From: Phenylobacterium sp. NIBR 498073
GTDB lineage: Bacteria; Pseudomonadota; Alphaproteobacteria; Caulobacterales; Caulobacteraceae
Assembly (NCBI RefSeq): GCF_027286305.1
Contig: NZ_CP114599.1
Coordinates: 1,922,001-1,986,000 of the forward strand
Reading direction: 5' to 3'
Length of the DNA stretch: 64,000 bases
The notes below the pieces were generated by a model that ran no database searches, was not told where the DNA came from, and worked only from the letters and a program-made list of their open reading frames with translations. The number at the start of each line of letters is the position of its first letter. Position 1 is the first letter of the stretch. Made by a program: the position numbers and the translations under genes. This document shows positions 24,438 through 33,697 of the stretch, in pieces.

Positions 24438-26426
24438 GTGCCTTTGGACCTTCCGCCGCTCGTCGACACCGTCGTGGTTGAAGCCGCCCGCCTGCCGCCG
24501 TCGCCGGCCGACAAGGCGTTCTCGATCGTCACCATCGACGGCGAGGCCATCGCCGGCGCGCCGCGCCTGGACCAGGCGCTGACCGCGACCCCGGGCGTCC
24601 AGCTTTTCCGGCGCACCTCCAGCCAGGCCTCCAATCCGACCACCCAGGGGATCAGCGTCCGCTCGATCGCCGGCTCGGGGGCCAGCCGCGCCTTGGTCCT
24701 GCTCGACGGCGTGCCGCAGAACGATCCTTTCGGCGGCTGGGTGCTGTGGACCGGGCTGCCGACCATTGCGGTCGAGCAGGCTCAGGTGGTGCGCGGCGCG
24801 GGGGCCGGCCCCTATGGCGCCGGCGCGTTGACCGGAACCATCCAGCTGTCCGAACGCACCCGCGCCCCGCGCGGCGGCGAATACGAGGTCTATGGCGGCG
24901 AACGCGGCCTGGTCGGAGCCGCCGCCGCCGGTGTCGTTGGCGACCTCTTCCTGGCCGCGGCGAGCGAGCGCAGCGACGGCTGGATCCCGCTGGGCGCCGG
25001 ACGCGGTGCAGCCGATACGGAACTCTATTATCGCGGGCTCGGCGGCGCCCTGCGTTGGACCCCGCAACTGGGCGACCAGCAGTTGGCGGTGCGCCTCTCG
25101 GGCTATCAGGAAAAGCGCGGCGCCGGCCTGGTCGGGGCCGACTCCCGCGCCACCGGGGCGACCTTCTCGGCGACCCTGGTCGACCAGCCGGAGGGCGAGG
25201 GCGAGGGCTGGCGTCTGCAGGGCTGGGTCAAGCGTTCCGACTTCGAGAACCGCTCCGCGGCCGTGGCCGCCGGCCGCAACACTACCACGCCAGCCAGCGA
25301 GCAATACGCGACCCCGGCCATGGGCTATGGTCTCAACGCCGCCCTGCGCCGCGACGCCGCCGACGGCGGCTGGGAGGTCGGCGCCGACGCCCGCCTGTTC
25401 GACGGCGAGACCCGCGAGAAGTTCCGCTACATGGCCGGCGCCTTCACCCGCGATCGGGTGGCGGGCGGGACCCAGTCGGTGCTCGGCGCCTATGGCGAGG
25501 CCTATAGCAACCTCGGCGACTGGCTGCTGACCGGCGGCGTGCGGATCGACCGCTGGGCGACCTATGACGGGCATCGCACCGAACGCGACGCCGCCAGCGG
25601 CGCGCTCACCCTCGAAAATCGCCCGAGCGACCGCGACGGCTGGCTGCCGACCGGCCGGCTCGGCGCACGCTACAGCGTCTCGGAGGAGCTTTATCTGCGG
25701 GGCGCGGCCTATGCCGGTTTCCGCCCGGCCACCCTCAATGAGCTCTACCGGCCGTTCCGCGTCGGCAACGACGTGACCGAGGCCAATGCCGGGCTCGAAC
25801 CGGAAAAGCTCTACGGCGTCGAGGTCGGTTTCGGCGCGGACGGCGATCTGCGCTGGGACGTCACGGTCTTCGCCAACCGGCTGGAGGGGGCGGTGACCAA
25901 CGTCACCATCGGCTTTGGTCCGGCAACCTTCCCGGTCGCTGGGTTCATTCCGGCCGGGGGCGTTTTGCGCCAGCGGCAGAACGCCGGCGAGGTCGAGGCC
26001 TACGGGGTGGAGGCCGAGATCGAGCGCCGCTGGGAGACCTTCTCCCTACGGCTGGCTGGCGCCTACACGCAGGCCGAGGTCGACGGCGGCGCAGCGGCGC
26101 CCCAGCTGACCGGCCGGCGCCCGGCCCAGACCCCACGCCTGACCGCGGCCGGCGAGGCGACCTGGCGACCGCTGGATGTGCTCAGCTTGCGCGCCGGCCT
26201 CCGCTACGAGGGGGATCGTTTCGATGACGACCTTAACACCCGCGAACTGTCGGCCGCCACCGAGGTCGACCTGCGGGCCGACTGGTCGGTGTCGCGTGCG
26301 GTGACGCTCTATGCCGCCGCCGAGAACCTGTTCGATGCGAAGATCGAGACCGCCCAGACCGGCGACGGCCTTGAGAGCTACGACCAGCCCCAGACTTTGC
26401 GGGTGGGGCTGGTCTTGCGGCGCTGA
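24438..26426 (+). CDS. TonB-dependent outer membrane receptor
   Basis: A 662-residue receptor. The plug domain is clear (DTVVVEAARLPPS as TonB-box-like start, TPGVQLFRRTSSQASNPTTQ, GISVRSIAGSGASRALVLLD, GAGAGPYGAGALTGTIQL), followed by a 22-strand-type barrel with aromatic girdles (ELYLRGAAYAGFRPATLNEL) and a C-terminal strand ending TLRVGLVLRR. It would import a siderophore, vitamin or plant compound across the outer membrane. Odd: with the GTG at 24438 (GGGGAGAG 9 bases before) there is no signal peptide, and no ATG in frame upstream supplies one. Confidence 0.88.
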   Translation: MPLDLPPLVDTVVVEAARLPPSPADKAFSIVTIDGEAIAGAPRLDQALTATPGVQLFRRTSSQASNPTTQGISVRSIAGSGASRALVLLDGVPQNDPFGGWVLWTGLPTIAVEQAQVVRGAGAGPYGAGALTGTIQLSERTRAPRGGEYEVYGGERGLVGAAAAGVVGDLFLAAASERSDGWIPLGAGRGAADTELYYRGLGGALRWTPQLGDQQLAVRLSGYQEKRGAGLVGADSRATGATFSATLVDQPEGEGEGWRLQGWVKRSDFENRSAAVAAGRNTTTPASEQYATPAMGYGLNAALRRDAADGGWEVGADARLFDGETREKFRYMAGAFTRDRVAGGTQSVLGAYGEAYSNLGDWLLTGGVRIDRWATYDGHRTERDAASGALTLENRPSDRDGWLPTGRLGARYSVSEELYLRGAAYAGFRPATLNELYRPFRVGNDVTEANAGLEPEKLYGVEVGFGADGDLRWDVTVFANRLEGAVTNVTIGFGPATFPVAGFIPAGGVLRQRQNAGEVEAYGVEAEIERRWETFSLRLAGAYTQAEVDGGAAAPQLTGRRPAQTPRLTAAGEATWRPLDVLSLRAGLRYEGDRFDDDLNTRELSAATEVDLRADWSVSRAVTLYAAAENLFDAKIETAQTGDGLESYDQPQTLRVGLVLRR

Positions 26427-26429
26427 GCC

Positions 26430-26541
26430 TAGAGCCCTTCCCATTCGCGATGGATCATCGCGAGTGGGGGCCCTAAACTCAAAGAACCGACCCTGCTTTT
26501 CCCGATTGGCTTGCATCAAGCCAATCGGGTCAGGGTCTAGG
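26430..26541. repeat. Bipartite double-hairpin intergenic repeat, copy 3
   Basis: Hairpin A: CATTCGCGAT (26442-26451) pairs with 26457-26466 around GGATC, with outer pairing of 26431-26438 to 26467-26474. Spacer CTCAAAGAAC. Hairpin B: GACCCTG (26489-26495) pairs with 26531-26537, and a 13-base-pair inner stem (26501-26513/26517-26529) around CAT. Ends CTAGG. It lies between convergent genes and its CTA is the stop of the PEP-CTERM gene at 26537. Much of it is identical to copy 2. Confidence 0.82.
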
Positions 26542-27145
26542 CGTAGGCGGTTCTGCGCGCGCGGCGCATCAGGCCGCCCGTCAGGCCGAAGCCGACGATC
26601 ATCATCGCCCAGGTCGCCGGCTCTGGGATGGGGCCCGCGCTGATCTGGGTGATCCGGAAGCTGTAGTCGACCGGACCGCCGTTCAGGCTGTTCATGTATC
26701 CGGCGAACGTCGCGTTTTCATAGGCGATCTGCTGATAAAGCCCGGTGCCGATCGGGATGTCGTAGAGGTCCCGATAGTAGGCGTCCGACTTGAAGTAGCC
26801 GATCGACGTCCTGGGGATCGTGAACGTCACCGACGCCGCCTGACCGTCGAAGGTCTGGAAGTCGGCCAGGAAGTCGGAGTTCCCTTCGATGTACTCGCTG
26901 TGCGGCCGGGGCGCCGGCGCGAAGAATACGTCCCAATGATAGTCGTAGTAGGTCTCCAGGCTGAACGAGGCCGGGCCGGAACTGACGGCCTCGAGCTTGT
27001 AGACGCCGGGTCCGGGCAGCTTGAACAGCGGGATGCCGGCCGAGGCGGAGGAGCCGGCCTGTTCCCAAAGAACCACGGCGGCTTGGGACGGAGCGGCCAG
27101 GGCCAACGCTATCGTGGCGACCGCCATGGCGAGTATCTTGGACAT
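26537..27145 (-). CDS. PEPxxWA-CTERM sorting-domain protein
   Basis: A 202-residue exported protein with signal peptide MSKILAMAVATIALALAAPS and a beta-rich middle of unknown fold, rich in Tyr and Phe (SLETYYDYHWDVFFAPAP, FKSDAYYRDLYDIPIG). The C-terminus is the exosortase sorting signal PIPEPATWAMMIVGFGLTGG plus RRARR. The family of the middle domain is not recognised. AGGGAGATG precedes the start. Its stop codon is provided by the end of the double-hairpin repeat. A TTGACA-like box (minus strand, at 27191-27196) lies about 46 bases upstream of the start codon. Confidence 0.82.
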   Translation of the reverse strand: MSKILAMAVATIALALAAPSQAAVVLWEQAGSSASAGIPLFKLPGPGVYKLEAVSSGPASFSLETYYDYHWDVFFAPAPRPHSEYIEGNSDFLADFQTFDGQAASVTFTIPRTSIGYFKSDAYYRDLYDIPIGTGLYQQIAYENATFAGYMNSLNGGPVDYSFRITQISAGPIPEPATWAMMIVGFGLTGGLMRRARRTAYA

Positions 27146-27214
27146 ATCATCTCCCTAAAGTGGTGTTAACCAAGCGCCTCGCTAGGCCTCTGTCAATGCC
27201 AGGGGGAGACGAGG

Positions 27215-27236
27215 GAGCGCGGCCGTCGCCGCGCTC
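27215..27236 (-). terminator. GC hairpin between MFS and PEP-CTERM genes
   Basis: GAGCGCGGC (27215-27223) pairs exactly with GCCGCGCTC (27228-27236), 4-base loop. It lies 26 bases past the stop of the minus-strand MFS gene and is the likely terminator of that gene, separating it from the PEP-CTERM gene downstream. Confidence 0.6.
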
Positions 27237-27262
27237 TGATTGGCGGGAGGTGGCTCAGGCGG

Positions 27263-28597
27263 CTAGGCGGCGTGGTCGCCCCAGTCCCGGCTGATGGCCA
27301 GCGCCGCAAGGGTGCAGATCGCGCCCGACAGCAGGTAGGCGCCGACCGACCACAGCCCAAAGCGCGTGGCCAGCAGCAGCGCCACCAGGGGCGCGAAGCC
27401 GGCCCCGATCAGCCAGGCCGAGTTGGCGACGATCGCCGCCCCCGTATAGCGGTGCTCGGGCGTGAACTTGCTGTTGACGATGCCCGACGACTGGCCGAAC
27501 GCCAGCCCCAGCAGCACGAAGCCGACCAGCATGTAGAACACCTCGCCCACCGGCCCGGCGTTCAGCAGCTGTGGTGCAAAGCCGCTATAGGCGCCGATCA
27601 GCACGGCCGAGACGCCCAGCAGCGCCCGGCGCCCGACCCGGTCGGCGATCACGCCGGAGGCGACCACCGCGCCCAGGCAGACGATCGCCCCCACGCCCTC
27701 GATGATCAGGAACCGGATCGGCGGCTCGTCGGCGAACAGGGTGACGTAGGACAGCGGGAAGACGGTCACCAGATGGAACAGCGCAAAGCTGGCCAGGGTG
27801 GCCAGCGCGCCGAGCGCGATGGTCCGCCACTCGGCGAACACGGTGAGGAATGGCGGCGAGGGCTGCAGCTCGCGGGTCTCGAACAGGCGCTGGAACTCCG
27901 GCGTCGCGACGATCCGTAGGCGGGCGAACAGGGCCACGACGTTGATCGCCAGAGCCACGAAGAACGGATAGCGCCAGCCCCAGGTCAGGAAGTCGTCCGC
28001 CGGTAGCACGTAGAGGAAGTAGCCGAACAGCGCGGCGGCCACGAGCAGGCCCAGCGGCGCGCCCAACTGGGGGATCATCGCATACCATCCGCGCCGCTCC
28101 GGCGGGGCGTTCAGCGACAGCAGCGAGGGCAGGCCATCCCAGGCGCCGCCCAGCGCCATGCCCTGGCTGAAGCGGAACAGCGCCAGCAGCACCGCCGACC
28201 ACATCCCGACCTGCTGGTAGCTGGGCAGCAGCGCCATCGCCATGGTCGAGCCGCCGAGCAGGAACAGCGCGATGGTCAGCTTGACGCCGCGCCCGTGCCG
28301 GCGGTCCAGCGCCGTGAACAGCAAAGTGCCGAACGGGCGGCCGACGAAGGCCAGCGCGAACAGCGCGAACGAATAGAGCGTCCCGGTGACCGCATCGACG
28401 TACGGAAACACCACGGCCGGGAACACCAGAACCGAGGCGATCGCATAGACGAAGAAGTCGAAGAACTCGCTGGTCCGGCCGATGATGACGCCGATCGCAA
28501 TTTCACCGGGAGCCACCCGGTGCTCTCGTGCGTTGATGAGCGCAGCGTCGCGCTCCAGCGGCGTTGACGTCGATGACGCGGTGACCGGCCCGACCAT
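27263..28597 (-). CDS. MFS transporter, metabolite:H+ symporter (MHS) type
   Basis: A 444-residue transporter with about 12 helices. The MHS subgroup is indicated by IIGRTSEFFDFFVYAIAS, FVGRPFGTLLFTALDRRHGR and FRFSQGMALGGAWDGLPSLL. These proteins take up dicarboxylates, osmolytes or aromatic acids with protons; the substrate is not evident. The central loop sequence (QRLFETRELQPSPPFLTVF) is typical. ATG 28597 follows AAGGAGAT and is preferred to the frame's earlier ATG at 28687, which adds a charged non-conserved leader. Divergent from cyoA. Confidence 0.9.
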   Translation of the reverse strand: MVGPVTASSTSTPLERDAALINAREHRVAPGEIAIGVIIGRTSEFFDFFVYAIASVLVFPAVVFPYVDAVTGTLYSFALFALAFVGRPFGTLLFTALDRRHGRGVKLTIALFLLGGSTMAMALLPSYQQVGMWSAVLLALFRFSQGMALGGAWDGLPSLLSLNAPPERRGWYAMIPQLGAPLGLLVAAALFGYFLYVLPADDFLTWGWRYPFFVALAINVVALFARLRIVATPEFQRLFETRELQPSPPFLTVFAEWRTIALGALATLASFALFHLVTVFPLSYVTLFADEPPIRFLIIEGVGAIVCLGAVVASGVIADRVGRRALLGVSAVLIGAYSGFAPQLLNAGPVGEVFYMLVGFVLLGLAFGQSSGIVNSKFTPEHRYTGAAIVANSAWLIGAGFAPLVALLLATRFGLWSVGAYLLSGAICTLAALAISRDWGDHAA

Positions 28598-28689
28598 GCT
28601 GCTGATCTCCTTTGTCCCTCTGCGTTTCCGAATGGCGGTCGGGCTTTTAGCCGGCTCGCGCCCACCCTTGGCCTGAGAGCGGAACAACG

Positions 28690-29739
28690 ATGCCGCGACA
28701 AGGCAATGGCCGGTGGGCGAGATCGTTCCCGAGGGGAGGGGCCAAGCGTGCGGTCGCCGCCGCTCTGGCGTCTCTGTTGCTCCTGGCCGGCTGCGCGCGC
28801 GACGTGCTCGATCCGGCCGGCGACATCGCTCTCCAGCAGCGCAATCTGATCTACACCTCGACCGGCCTGATGCTGCTGATCATCGTTCCGGTGATCGTAC
28901 TGATCGTGGTGTTCGCCTGGCGCTATCGAAGCGGCAACCGCGAGGCGACCTACGATCCGAACTTCGACCATTCCACCTCGCTCGAGCTGGCGATCTGGGC
29001 CGGGCCGCTGCTGATCATCATCGCGCTCGGCGCGCTCACCTGGTCGAGCACGCACCTGCTCGATCCGTTCCGTCCGCTGGACCGCATCGCCCCGGGCAAG
29101 CCCACCGTCGCCGGCGAGGCGCCGCTGACGGTCCAGGTGGTGGCGATGGATTGGAAATGGCTGTTCATCTACCCCGAGCAGGGGGTCGCCAGCGTCAATG
29201 AGCTGGTGCTGCCGGTCGACCGCCAGGTGCGCTTCGACATCACCTCGACCAACATGATGAACACCTTCTACGCCCCGACCCTGGCGGGGATGGTCTATGC
29301 GATGCCGGGCATGCGCAGTCAGCTGCACGCCGTGCTCAACCGGCCCGGCGACTACGAAGGCTTCTCAGCCAACTACAGCGGCGAAGGCTTCTCCGACATG
29401 CGCTTCCGCCTGCGCGGCGTGGACGCCGCGGGCTTCGAGGCGTGGGTGGGGCAGGCCAAATCCGCCGCTCCCCTGACCACGCCTGCCTACCTTGCGCTGG
29501 AGAAGCCGAGCGAGAAGGTGCCCCCGATGGCGTTCGGCTCGGTCGAACCGGACCTCTTCCACCGGGTGCTGAATCGCTGCGTGTCGCCGGGCACGCCCTG
29601 CATGCACGAGGTCATGGCCCAGGATCGCCAGCGGGGCGCGGCGCAGGGCGCCAAGGCCGCCGAGCCGCCCGCGAAGGCCGCGCCGCATCATCACGACACC
29701 TCTTTCCTCGAACCAGGCGCGGCCATGGCGCTGGGATGA
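28690..29739 (+). CDS. cyoA: Cytochrome o ubiquinol oxidase subunit II
   Basis: A 349-residue lipoprotein subunit. The lipobox LLLAGC near residue 36 gives a lipidated N-terminus, two membrane helices follow ([19 protein letters not shown] and [20 protein letters not shown]), then the cupredoxin domain ([20 protein letters not shown]). The copper-A ligands of cytochrome c oxidases are absent and the segment [13 protein letters not shown] is present, which marks a quinol oxidase. A C-terminal extension includes two cysteines ([14 protein letters not shown]) and a His cluster (PHHHD). First gene of cyoABCD-SURF1. Confidence 0.95.
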   Translation: MPRQGNGRWARSFPRGGAKRAVAAALASLLLLAGCARDVLDPAGDIALQQRNLIYTSTGLMLLIIVPVIVLIVVFAWRYRSGNREATYDPNFDHSTSLELAIWAGPLLIIIALGALTWSSTHLLDPFRPLDRIAPGKPTVAGEAPLTVQVVAMDWKWLFIYPEQGVASVNELVLPVDRQVRFDITSTNMMNTFYAPTLAGMVYAMPGMRSQLHAVLNRPGDYEGFSANYSGEGFSDMRFRLRGVDAAGFEAWVGQAKSAAPLTTPAYLALEKPSEKVPPMAFGSVEPDLFHRVLNRCVSPGTPCMHEVMAQDRQRGAAQGAKAAEPPAKAAPHHHDTSFLEPGAAMALG

Positions 29740-29752
29740 GCCGGAGATAGCG

Positions 29753-31744
29753 ATGCGCGAGCAGACCTTCTGGACGATGCTGTTCGGCCGGCTGACGTGG
29801 GAGTCCATTCCGCTCCACGAGCCGATCCTGCTCGGCACCTTCATCGTCGTGGTCCTGCTCGGTCTTGGGATCCTTGCGGCGGTGACGCGCTACCGGCTCT
29901 GGGGCTGGCTCTGGCGCGAGTGGCTGACCACCGTCGACCACAAGAAGATCGGGATCATGTACATGATCCTGGGCATCATCATGCTGCTGCGGGGCTTCGC
30001 CGACGCGCTGATGATGCGCGCCCAGCAGGCCATCGCCTTCGGCGGGGCCGAGGGCTACCTGCCGGCCCACCACTACGATCAGATCTTCACCGCCCACGGG
30101 ACGATCATGATCTTCTTCGTGGCGATCCCGCTGATCGTCGGGCTGGTCAACTTCGTCATGCCGCTGCAGATCGGCGCGCGCGACGTGGCGTTCCCGTTCC
30201 TCAACAGCCTGAGCTTCTGGCTGACCGTGGCCGGCGCGGTGCTGGTGATGATCTCGCTGTTCGTCGGCGAGTTCTCGCGCGGCGGCTGGTTGAACTATGT
30301 GCCGGTCACCAACATCCAGAACAGTCCGGACACTGGGCCGGATTACTACCTATGGGCGCTGCAGATCGCCGGGGTCGGCACCACCCTGTCGGCGATCAAC
30401 ATGGTCACCACCATCATCAAGATGCGCGCGCCGGGCATGACGATGATGAAGATGCCGGTGTTCTGCTGGACCGCCCTGTGCAGCAACGTCCTGGCCATCG
30501 CCATCTTCCCGGTGCTGACCGGGGCCTTCGCGCTGCTGATGCTCGACCGCTACGTCGGGATGAACTTCTTCACCAACGACCTCGGCGGCAACCCGATGAT
30601 GTACTGGAACCTGGTGTGGATCTGGGGGCATCCGGAAGTCTACGTCCTGGTCCTGCCGGCGTTCGGGATCTTCTCGGAGATCACCTCGACCTTCTCTGGC
30701 AAGCGGCTCTTCGGCTACTCCTCGATGGTCTACGCCACGGTGGTCATCACCATCCTGTCGTACCTGGTCTGGCTGCACCACTTCTTCACGATGGGGTCGG
30801 GGGCCAGCGTGAACTCGTTCTTCGGCATCGCCACCATGGTGATCTCGATCCCTACGGGCGCGAAGATCTTCAACTGGCTGTTCACGATGTACCGCGGCCG
30901 GATCCGCTTCGAGCTGCCGATGATGTGGGTCGTGGCCTTCATGCTGACCTTCGTGGTCGGCGGGATGACCGGGGTGCTGCTGGCCGTGCCGCCGGCCGAC
31001 TTCGTGCTGCACAACAGCCTGTTCCTGGTCGCCCACTTCCACAACGTGATCATCGGCGGCGTGGTCTTCGGCCTCTTCGCCGGCATGGTCTATTGGTTCC
31101 CTAAGGCGTTCGGCTTCAAGCTGGACCCGTTCTGGGGGAAGATCTCGTTCTGGGGCTGGGTGATCGGCTATTGGGTCGCCTGGACGCCGATCTACGTGGT
31201 CGGGCTGATGGGCACCACGCGTCGAGTGCGCCACTTCGACGACCCCTCGCTGCAGATCTGGTTCGTCATCGCCGGCATCGGCGCCCTGATCATCCTGGTC
31301 GGCATCGTGGCCTTCGTGATCCAGATCGCCGTCAGCATCCGCAACCGCGAGGCGCTGCGCGACACCACCGGCGATCCCTGGGACGGGCGCACCCTGGAGT
31401 GGTCGACCACCTCGCCGCCGCCGCCCTACAACTTCGCCTTCACCCCACGGGTGCACGACCTGGACGCCTGGTACGACATGAAGGCGCTGGGGCACGCGCC
31501 GCCGACCGAGGGCTTCCGGCCGATCCACATGCCGCGCAACACTGGGGCAGGGGTGATCATTTCGGCCCTCGCCCTGGTGCTGGGCTTTGCGATGATCTGG
31601 TACATCTGGTGGCTGGCGGCGCTCAGCTTCGTGGCGCTGCTGGTCTACTCGATCGCCCACACCTTCAACTACGACCGCGACTACTACGTGCCGGCCGAGG
31701 AAGTGGCCCGCATCGAAGGCGCGCGCGCCCCGGGGGCGGCCTGA
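29753..31744 (+). CDS. cyoB: Cytochrome o ubiquinol oxidase subunit I
   Basis: A 663-residue haem-copper oxidase subunit I with about 15 membrane segments. Ligand regions are visible: the low-spin haem and proton-channel region [20 protein letters not shown], the copper-B/tyrosine region [20 protein letters not shown], the two copper-B histidines in [12 protein letters not shown], and haem ligands in [12 protein letters not shown]. The K-channel and size match CyoB rather than the shorter cytochrome c oxidases. It oxidises ubiquinol and reduces oxygen while pumping protons. 13 bases separate it from cyoA and one from cyoC. Confidence 0.97.
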   Translation: MREQTFWTMLFGRLTWESIPLHEPILLGTFIVVVLLGLGILAAVTRYRLWGWLWREWLTTVDHKKIGIMYMILGIIMLLRGFADALMMRAQQAIAFGGAEGYLPAHHYDQIFTAHGTIMIFFVAIPLIVGLVNFVMPLQIGARDVAFPFLNSLSFWLTVAGAVLVMISLFVGEFSRGGWLNYVPVTNIQNSPDTGPDYYLWALQIAGVGTTLSAINMVTTIIKMRAPGMTMMKMPVFCWTALCSNVLAIAIFPVLTGAFALLMLDRYVGMNFFTNDLGGNPMMYWNLVWIWGHPEVYVLVLPAFGIFSEITSTFSGKRLFGYSSMVYATVVITILSYLVWLHHFFTMGSGASVNSFFGIATMVISIPTGAKIFNWLFTMYRGRIRFELPMMWVVAFMLTFVVGGMTGVLLAVPPADFVLHNSLFLVAHFHNVIIGGVVFGLFAGMVYWFPKAFGFKLDPFWGKISFWGWVIGYWVAWTPIYVVGLMGTTRRVRHFDDPSLQIWFVIAGIGALIILVGIVAFVIQIAVSIRNREALRDTTGDPWDGRTLEWSTTSPPPPYNFAFTPRVHDLDAWYDMKALGHAPPTEGFRPIHMPRNTGAGVIISALALVLGFAMIWYIWWLAALSFVALLVYSIAHTFNYDRDYYVPAEEVARIEGARAPGAA

Positions 31745-31745
31745 C

Positions 31746-32384
31746 ATGGCCCGCGAAACCCTCGACGCCGCGCCCGCGGTGAACCCGACCTACTACCTCG
31801 TCGAGGAGGACGAGCACCACGCCGCCAGCGGCGGCGGCACGCTGCTCGGCTTCTGGATCTACCTGATGAGCGACGCGCTCATCTTCGCCACCCTGTTCGC
31901 CACCTTCGGCGTGGTCTCGGGCAACTACGCCGGCGGCCCGGCCCCGCGGGAAATCTTCGAACTGCCGCTGGTGGCGCTCAACACCGCCATGCTGCTGCTG
32001 TCGTCGATCACCTTCGGCATGGGGATGATCGACATGGAGGCGGGGCGCACCCGCGCTGTCCAGGGCTGGCTGGCCGTGACGGCGCTGTTCGGCCTCGCCT
32101 TCATCAGCATCGAGCTCTACGAGTTCGCCAGCCTGATCGCCGAGGGGGCGACGCCCCAACGCTCGGCCTTCCTGTCGGCCTTCTTCACCCTGGTCGGCAC
32201 CCACGGCTTGCACGTCACCTTCGGCCTGATCTGGATCGCGGTGATGATGGTCCAGATCGGCCAGCGCGGCCTGATCCCCGAGAACCGCCGCCGGCTGATC
32301 TGCCTGGGCATGTTCTGGCATCTGCTCGACGTGGTGTGGATCGGCGTCTTCACCTTCGTCTACCTGCTCGGAGTCCTGCGGTGA
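31746..32384 (+). CDS. cyoC: Cytochrome o ubiquinol oxidase subunit III
   Basis: A 212-residue integral membrane protein of the CyoC/CtaE family with five helices. Typical segments: [40 protein letters not shown] and [20 protein letters not shown]. It stabilises subunits I and II. It starts one base after the cyoB stop codon; its TGA overlaps the GTG start of cyoD. Confidence 0.96.
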   Translation: MARETLDAAPAVNPTYYLVEEDEHHAASGGGTLLGFWIYLMSDALIFATLFATFGVVSGNYAGGPAPREIFELPLVALNTAMLLLSSITFGMGMIDMEAGRTRAVQGWLAVTALFGLAFISIELYEFASLIAEGATPQRSAFLSAFFTLVGTHGLHVTFGLIWIAVMMVQIGQRGLIPENRRRLICLGMFWHLLDVVWIGVFTFVYLLGVLR

Positions 32385-32761
32385 ACGCATCAGACGACCA
32401 CGTGCATGGCCACGGCGACACTCACGGCCACGGGACCCGGCGCGACTATCTGATCGGCTTTGCGCTGTCGGCGGTGCTGACCGCCGCGCCGTTCTGGCTG
32501 GTGATGACCGGGGCGTTGGGCGACCCGCGGGTGACCGCGGCCTGGATCATCGCCCTGGCGTTCGCCCAGATCGTCGTCCACACGATCTTCTTCCTGCACG
32601 TGAATGCCCAGGCCGAGGGTGGCTGGACCCTGCTGGCCCTGCTGTTCACCCTGGTGATGGTCGCCATTGTGATCAGCGGCTCGCTGTGGATCATGTATCA
32701 CCTGAACAGCAACATGATGTCGATGCCGATACGGCCCGAGGCCGCCGCCGGCCCGCCATGA
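32381..32761 (+). CDS. cyoD: Cytochrome o ubiquinol oxidase subunit IV
   Basis: A 126-residue protein of the CyoD type with three helices ([60 protein letters not shown]). The N-terminus is rich in histidine ([12 protein letters not shown]), as in many CyoD proteins. Start is GTG, overlapping the cyoC stop (GTGA), so translation is coupled; the SURF1 gene overlaps its own stop (ATGA). It helps assemble subunit I. Confidence 0.93.
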   Translation: MNASDDHVHGHGDTHGHGTRRDYLIGFALSAVLTAAPFWLVMTGALGDPRVTAAWIIALAFAQIVVHTIFFLHVNAQAEGGWTLLALLFTLVMVAIVISGSLWIMYHLNSNMMSMPIRPEAAAGPP

Positions 32762-33465
32762 CGCGGCGGCTGTTCGCGCTGGTTTGCCTGCTGCTGGCGG
32801 CCGGCTTCGCCGCTCTCGGCGTCTGGCAGCTCGAACGCCGCGCCTGGAAGCTCGACCTCATCGCCCGCGTGGAGGCGCGCATCCATGCGCCGCCGCGCCT
32901 GCTGACCGATCTGTCTGGCCTGAGTGACGCGGACGCCTATAGGCGCGTGCGCCTCAGGGGAGCCTTCCAGAATGATCGCGAGACCCTGGTTCAGGCCCTG
33001 ACCGAGCGTGGGGCGGGCTGGTGGGTGATGACGCCGCTGCGCACGCCGGCTGGAACCGTACTCGTCAATCGCGGCTTCGTGCCGGCGCTCTACCGCGATC
33101 CGGCGACTCGCCCGCCGCCGAGCGGGACCGTCGAGGTGACCGGGCTGCTGCGCGCCAGCGAGCCGGGCGGTGGCTTCCTGCGATCCAATGATCCGGGCTC
33201 GGGCCGCTGGTACTCGCGCGACGTCGCCGCCATCGCCCGCGCCCACGGCCTGGGCGAGGTCGCGCCGGTCTTCATCGATGCGGAGGCAACTCCTGGGGCA
33301 GGCTATCCGGTTGGCGGTCTGACGGTCGTCGCTTTCCGCAACGCGCATCTGGTCTACGCCCTGACCTGGTTCGGCCTGGCCGCGCTCAGCCTGGCCGGCG
33401 CGGCGATCGTCTGGCGTTCGGGCGCGACTTCGCAGGGCCAGACGGCCCGGACCCCCGCCGTCTAG
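32758..33465 (+). CDS. SURF1 family oxidase assembly protein
   Basis: A 235-residue protein with one N-terminal helix (LFALVCLLLAAGFAALGVW), a periplasmic domain and one C-terminal helix (LTWFGLAALSLAGAAIVW). The SURF1 signatures are visible: QLERRAWKLDLIARVE, YRRVRLRGAF, VNRGFVP and NAHLVYALTWFG. SURF1 proteins help insert haem during oxidase assembly. It is the last gene of the cyo operon and takes the place where the haem O synthase cyoE often sits; no cyoE is in the window. Confidence 0.92.
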   Translation: MTRRLFALVCLLLAAGFAALGVWQLERRAWKLDLIARVEARIHAPPRLLTDLSGLSDADAYRRVRLRGAFQNDRETLVQALTERGAGWWVMTPLRTPAGTVLVNRGFVPALYRDPATRPPPSGTVEVTGLLRASEPGGGFLRSNDPGSGRWYSRDVAAIARAHGLGEVAPVFIDAEATPGAGYPVGGLTVVAFRNAHLVYALTWFGLAALSLAGAAIVWRSGATSQGQTARTPAV

Positions 33466-33498
33466 CGAGGGGTCAATCCAGCGAATTTCTGAAGGAAA

Positions 33499-33574
<76 letters not shown>

Positions 33575-33697
33575 ATAACCGTTACGCCATAAGGCTTTGC
33601 GGTTGTTCCCCTGGCCGGCCCGGAGAGCGTTTCGCTCGCGGCCCCGCTGGGGAGGCGTCCTGTTAGCGAGTCTCGAACTGCGTTGCAAGCGTCTTTG

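Noticed and set aside
28690-29739. Copper-A cytochrome c oxidase subunit II
   Set aside because: The copper-A cysteine/histidine cluster is absent and the quinol-oxidase segment [13 protein letters not shown] is present, so it is CyoA.
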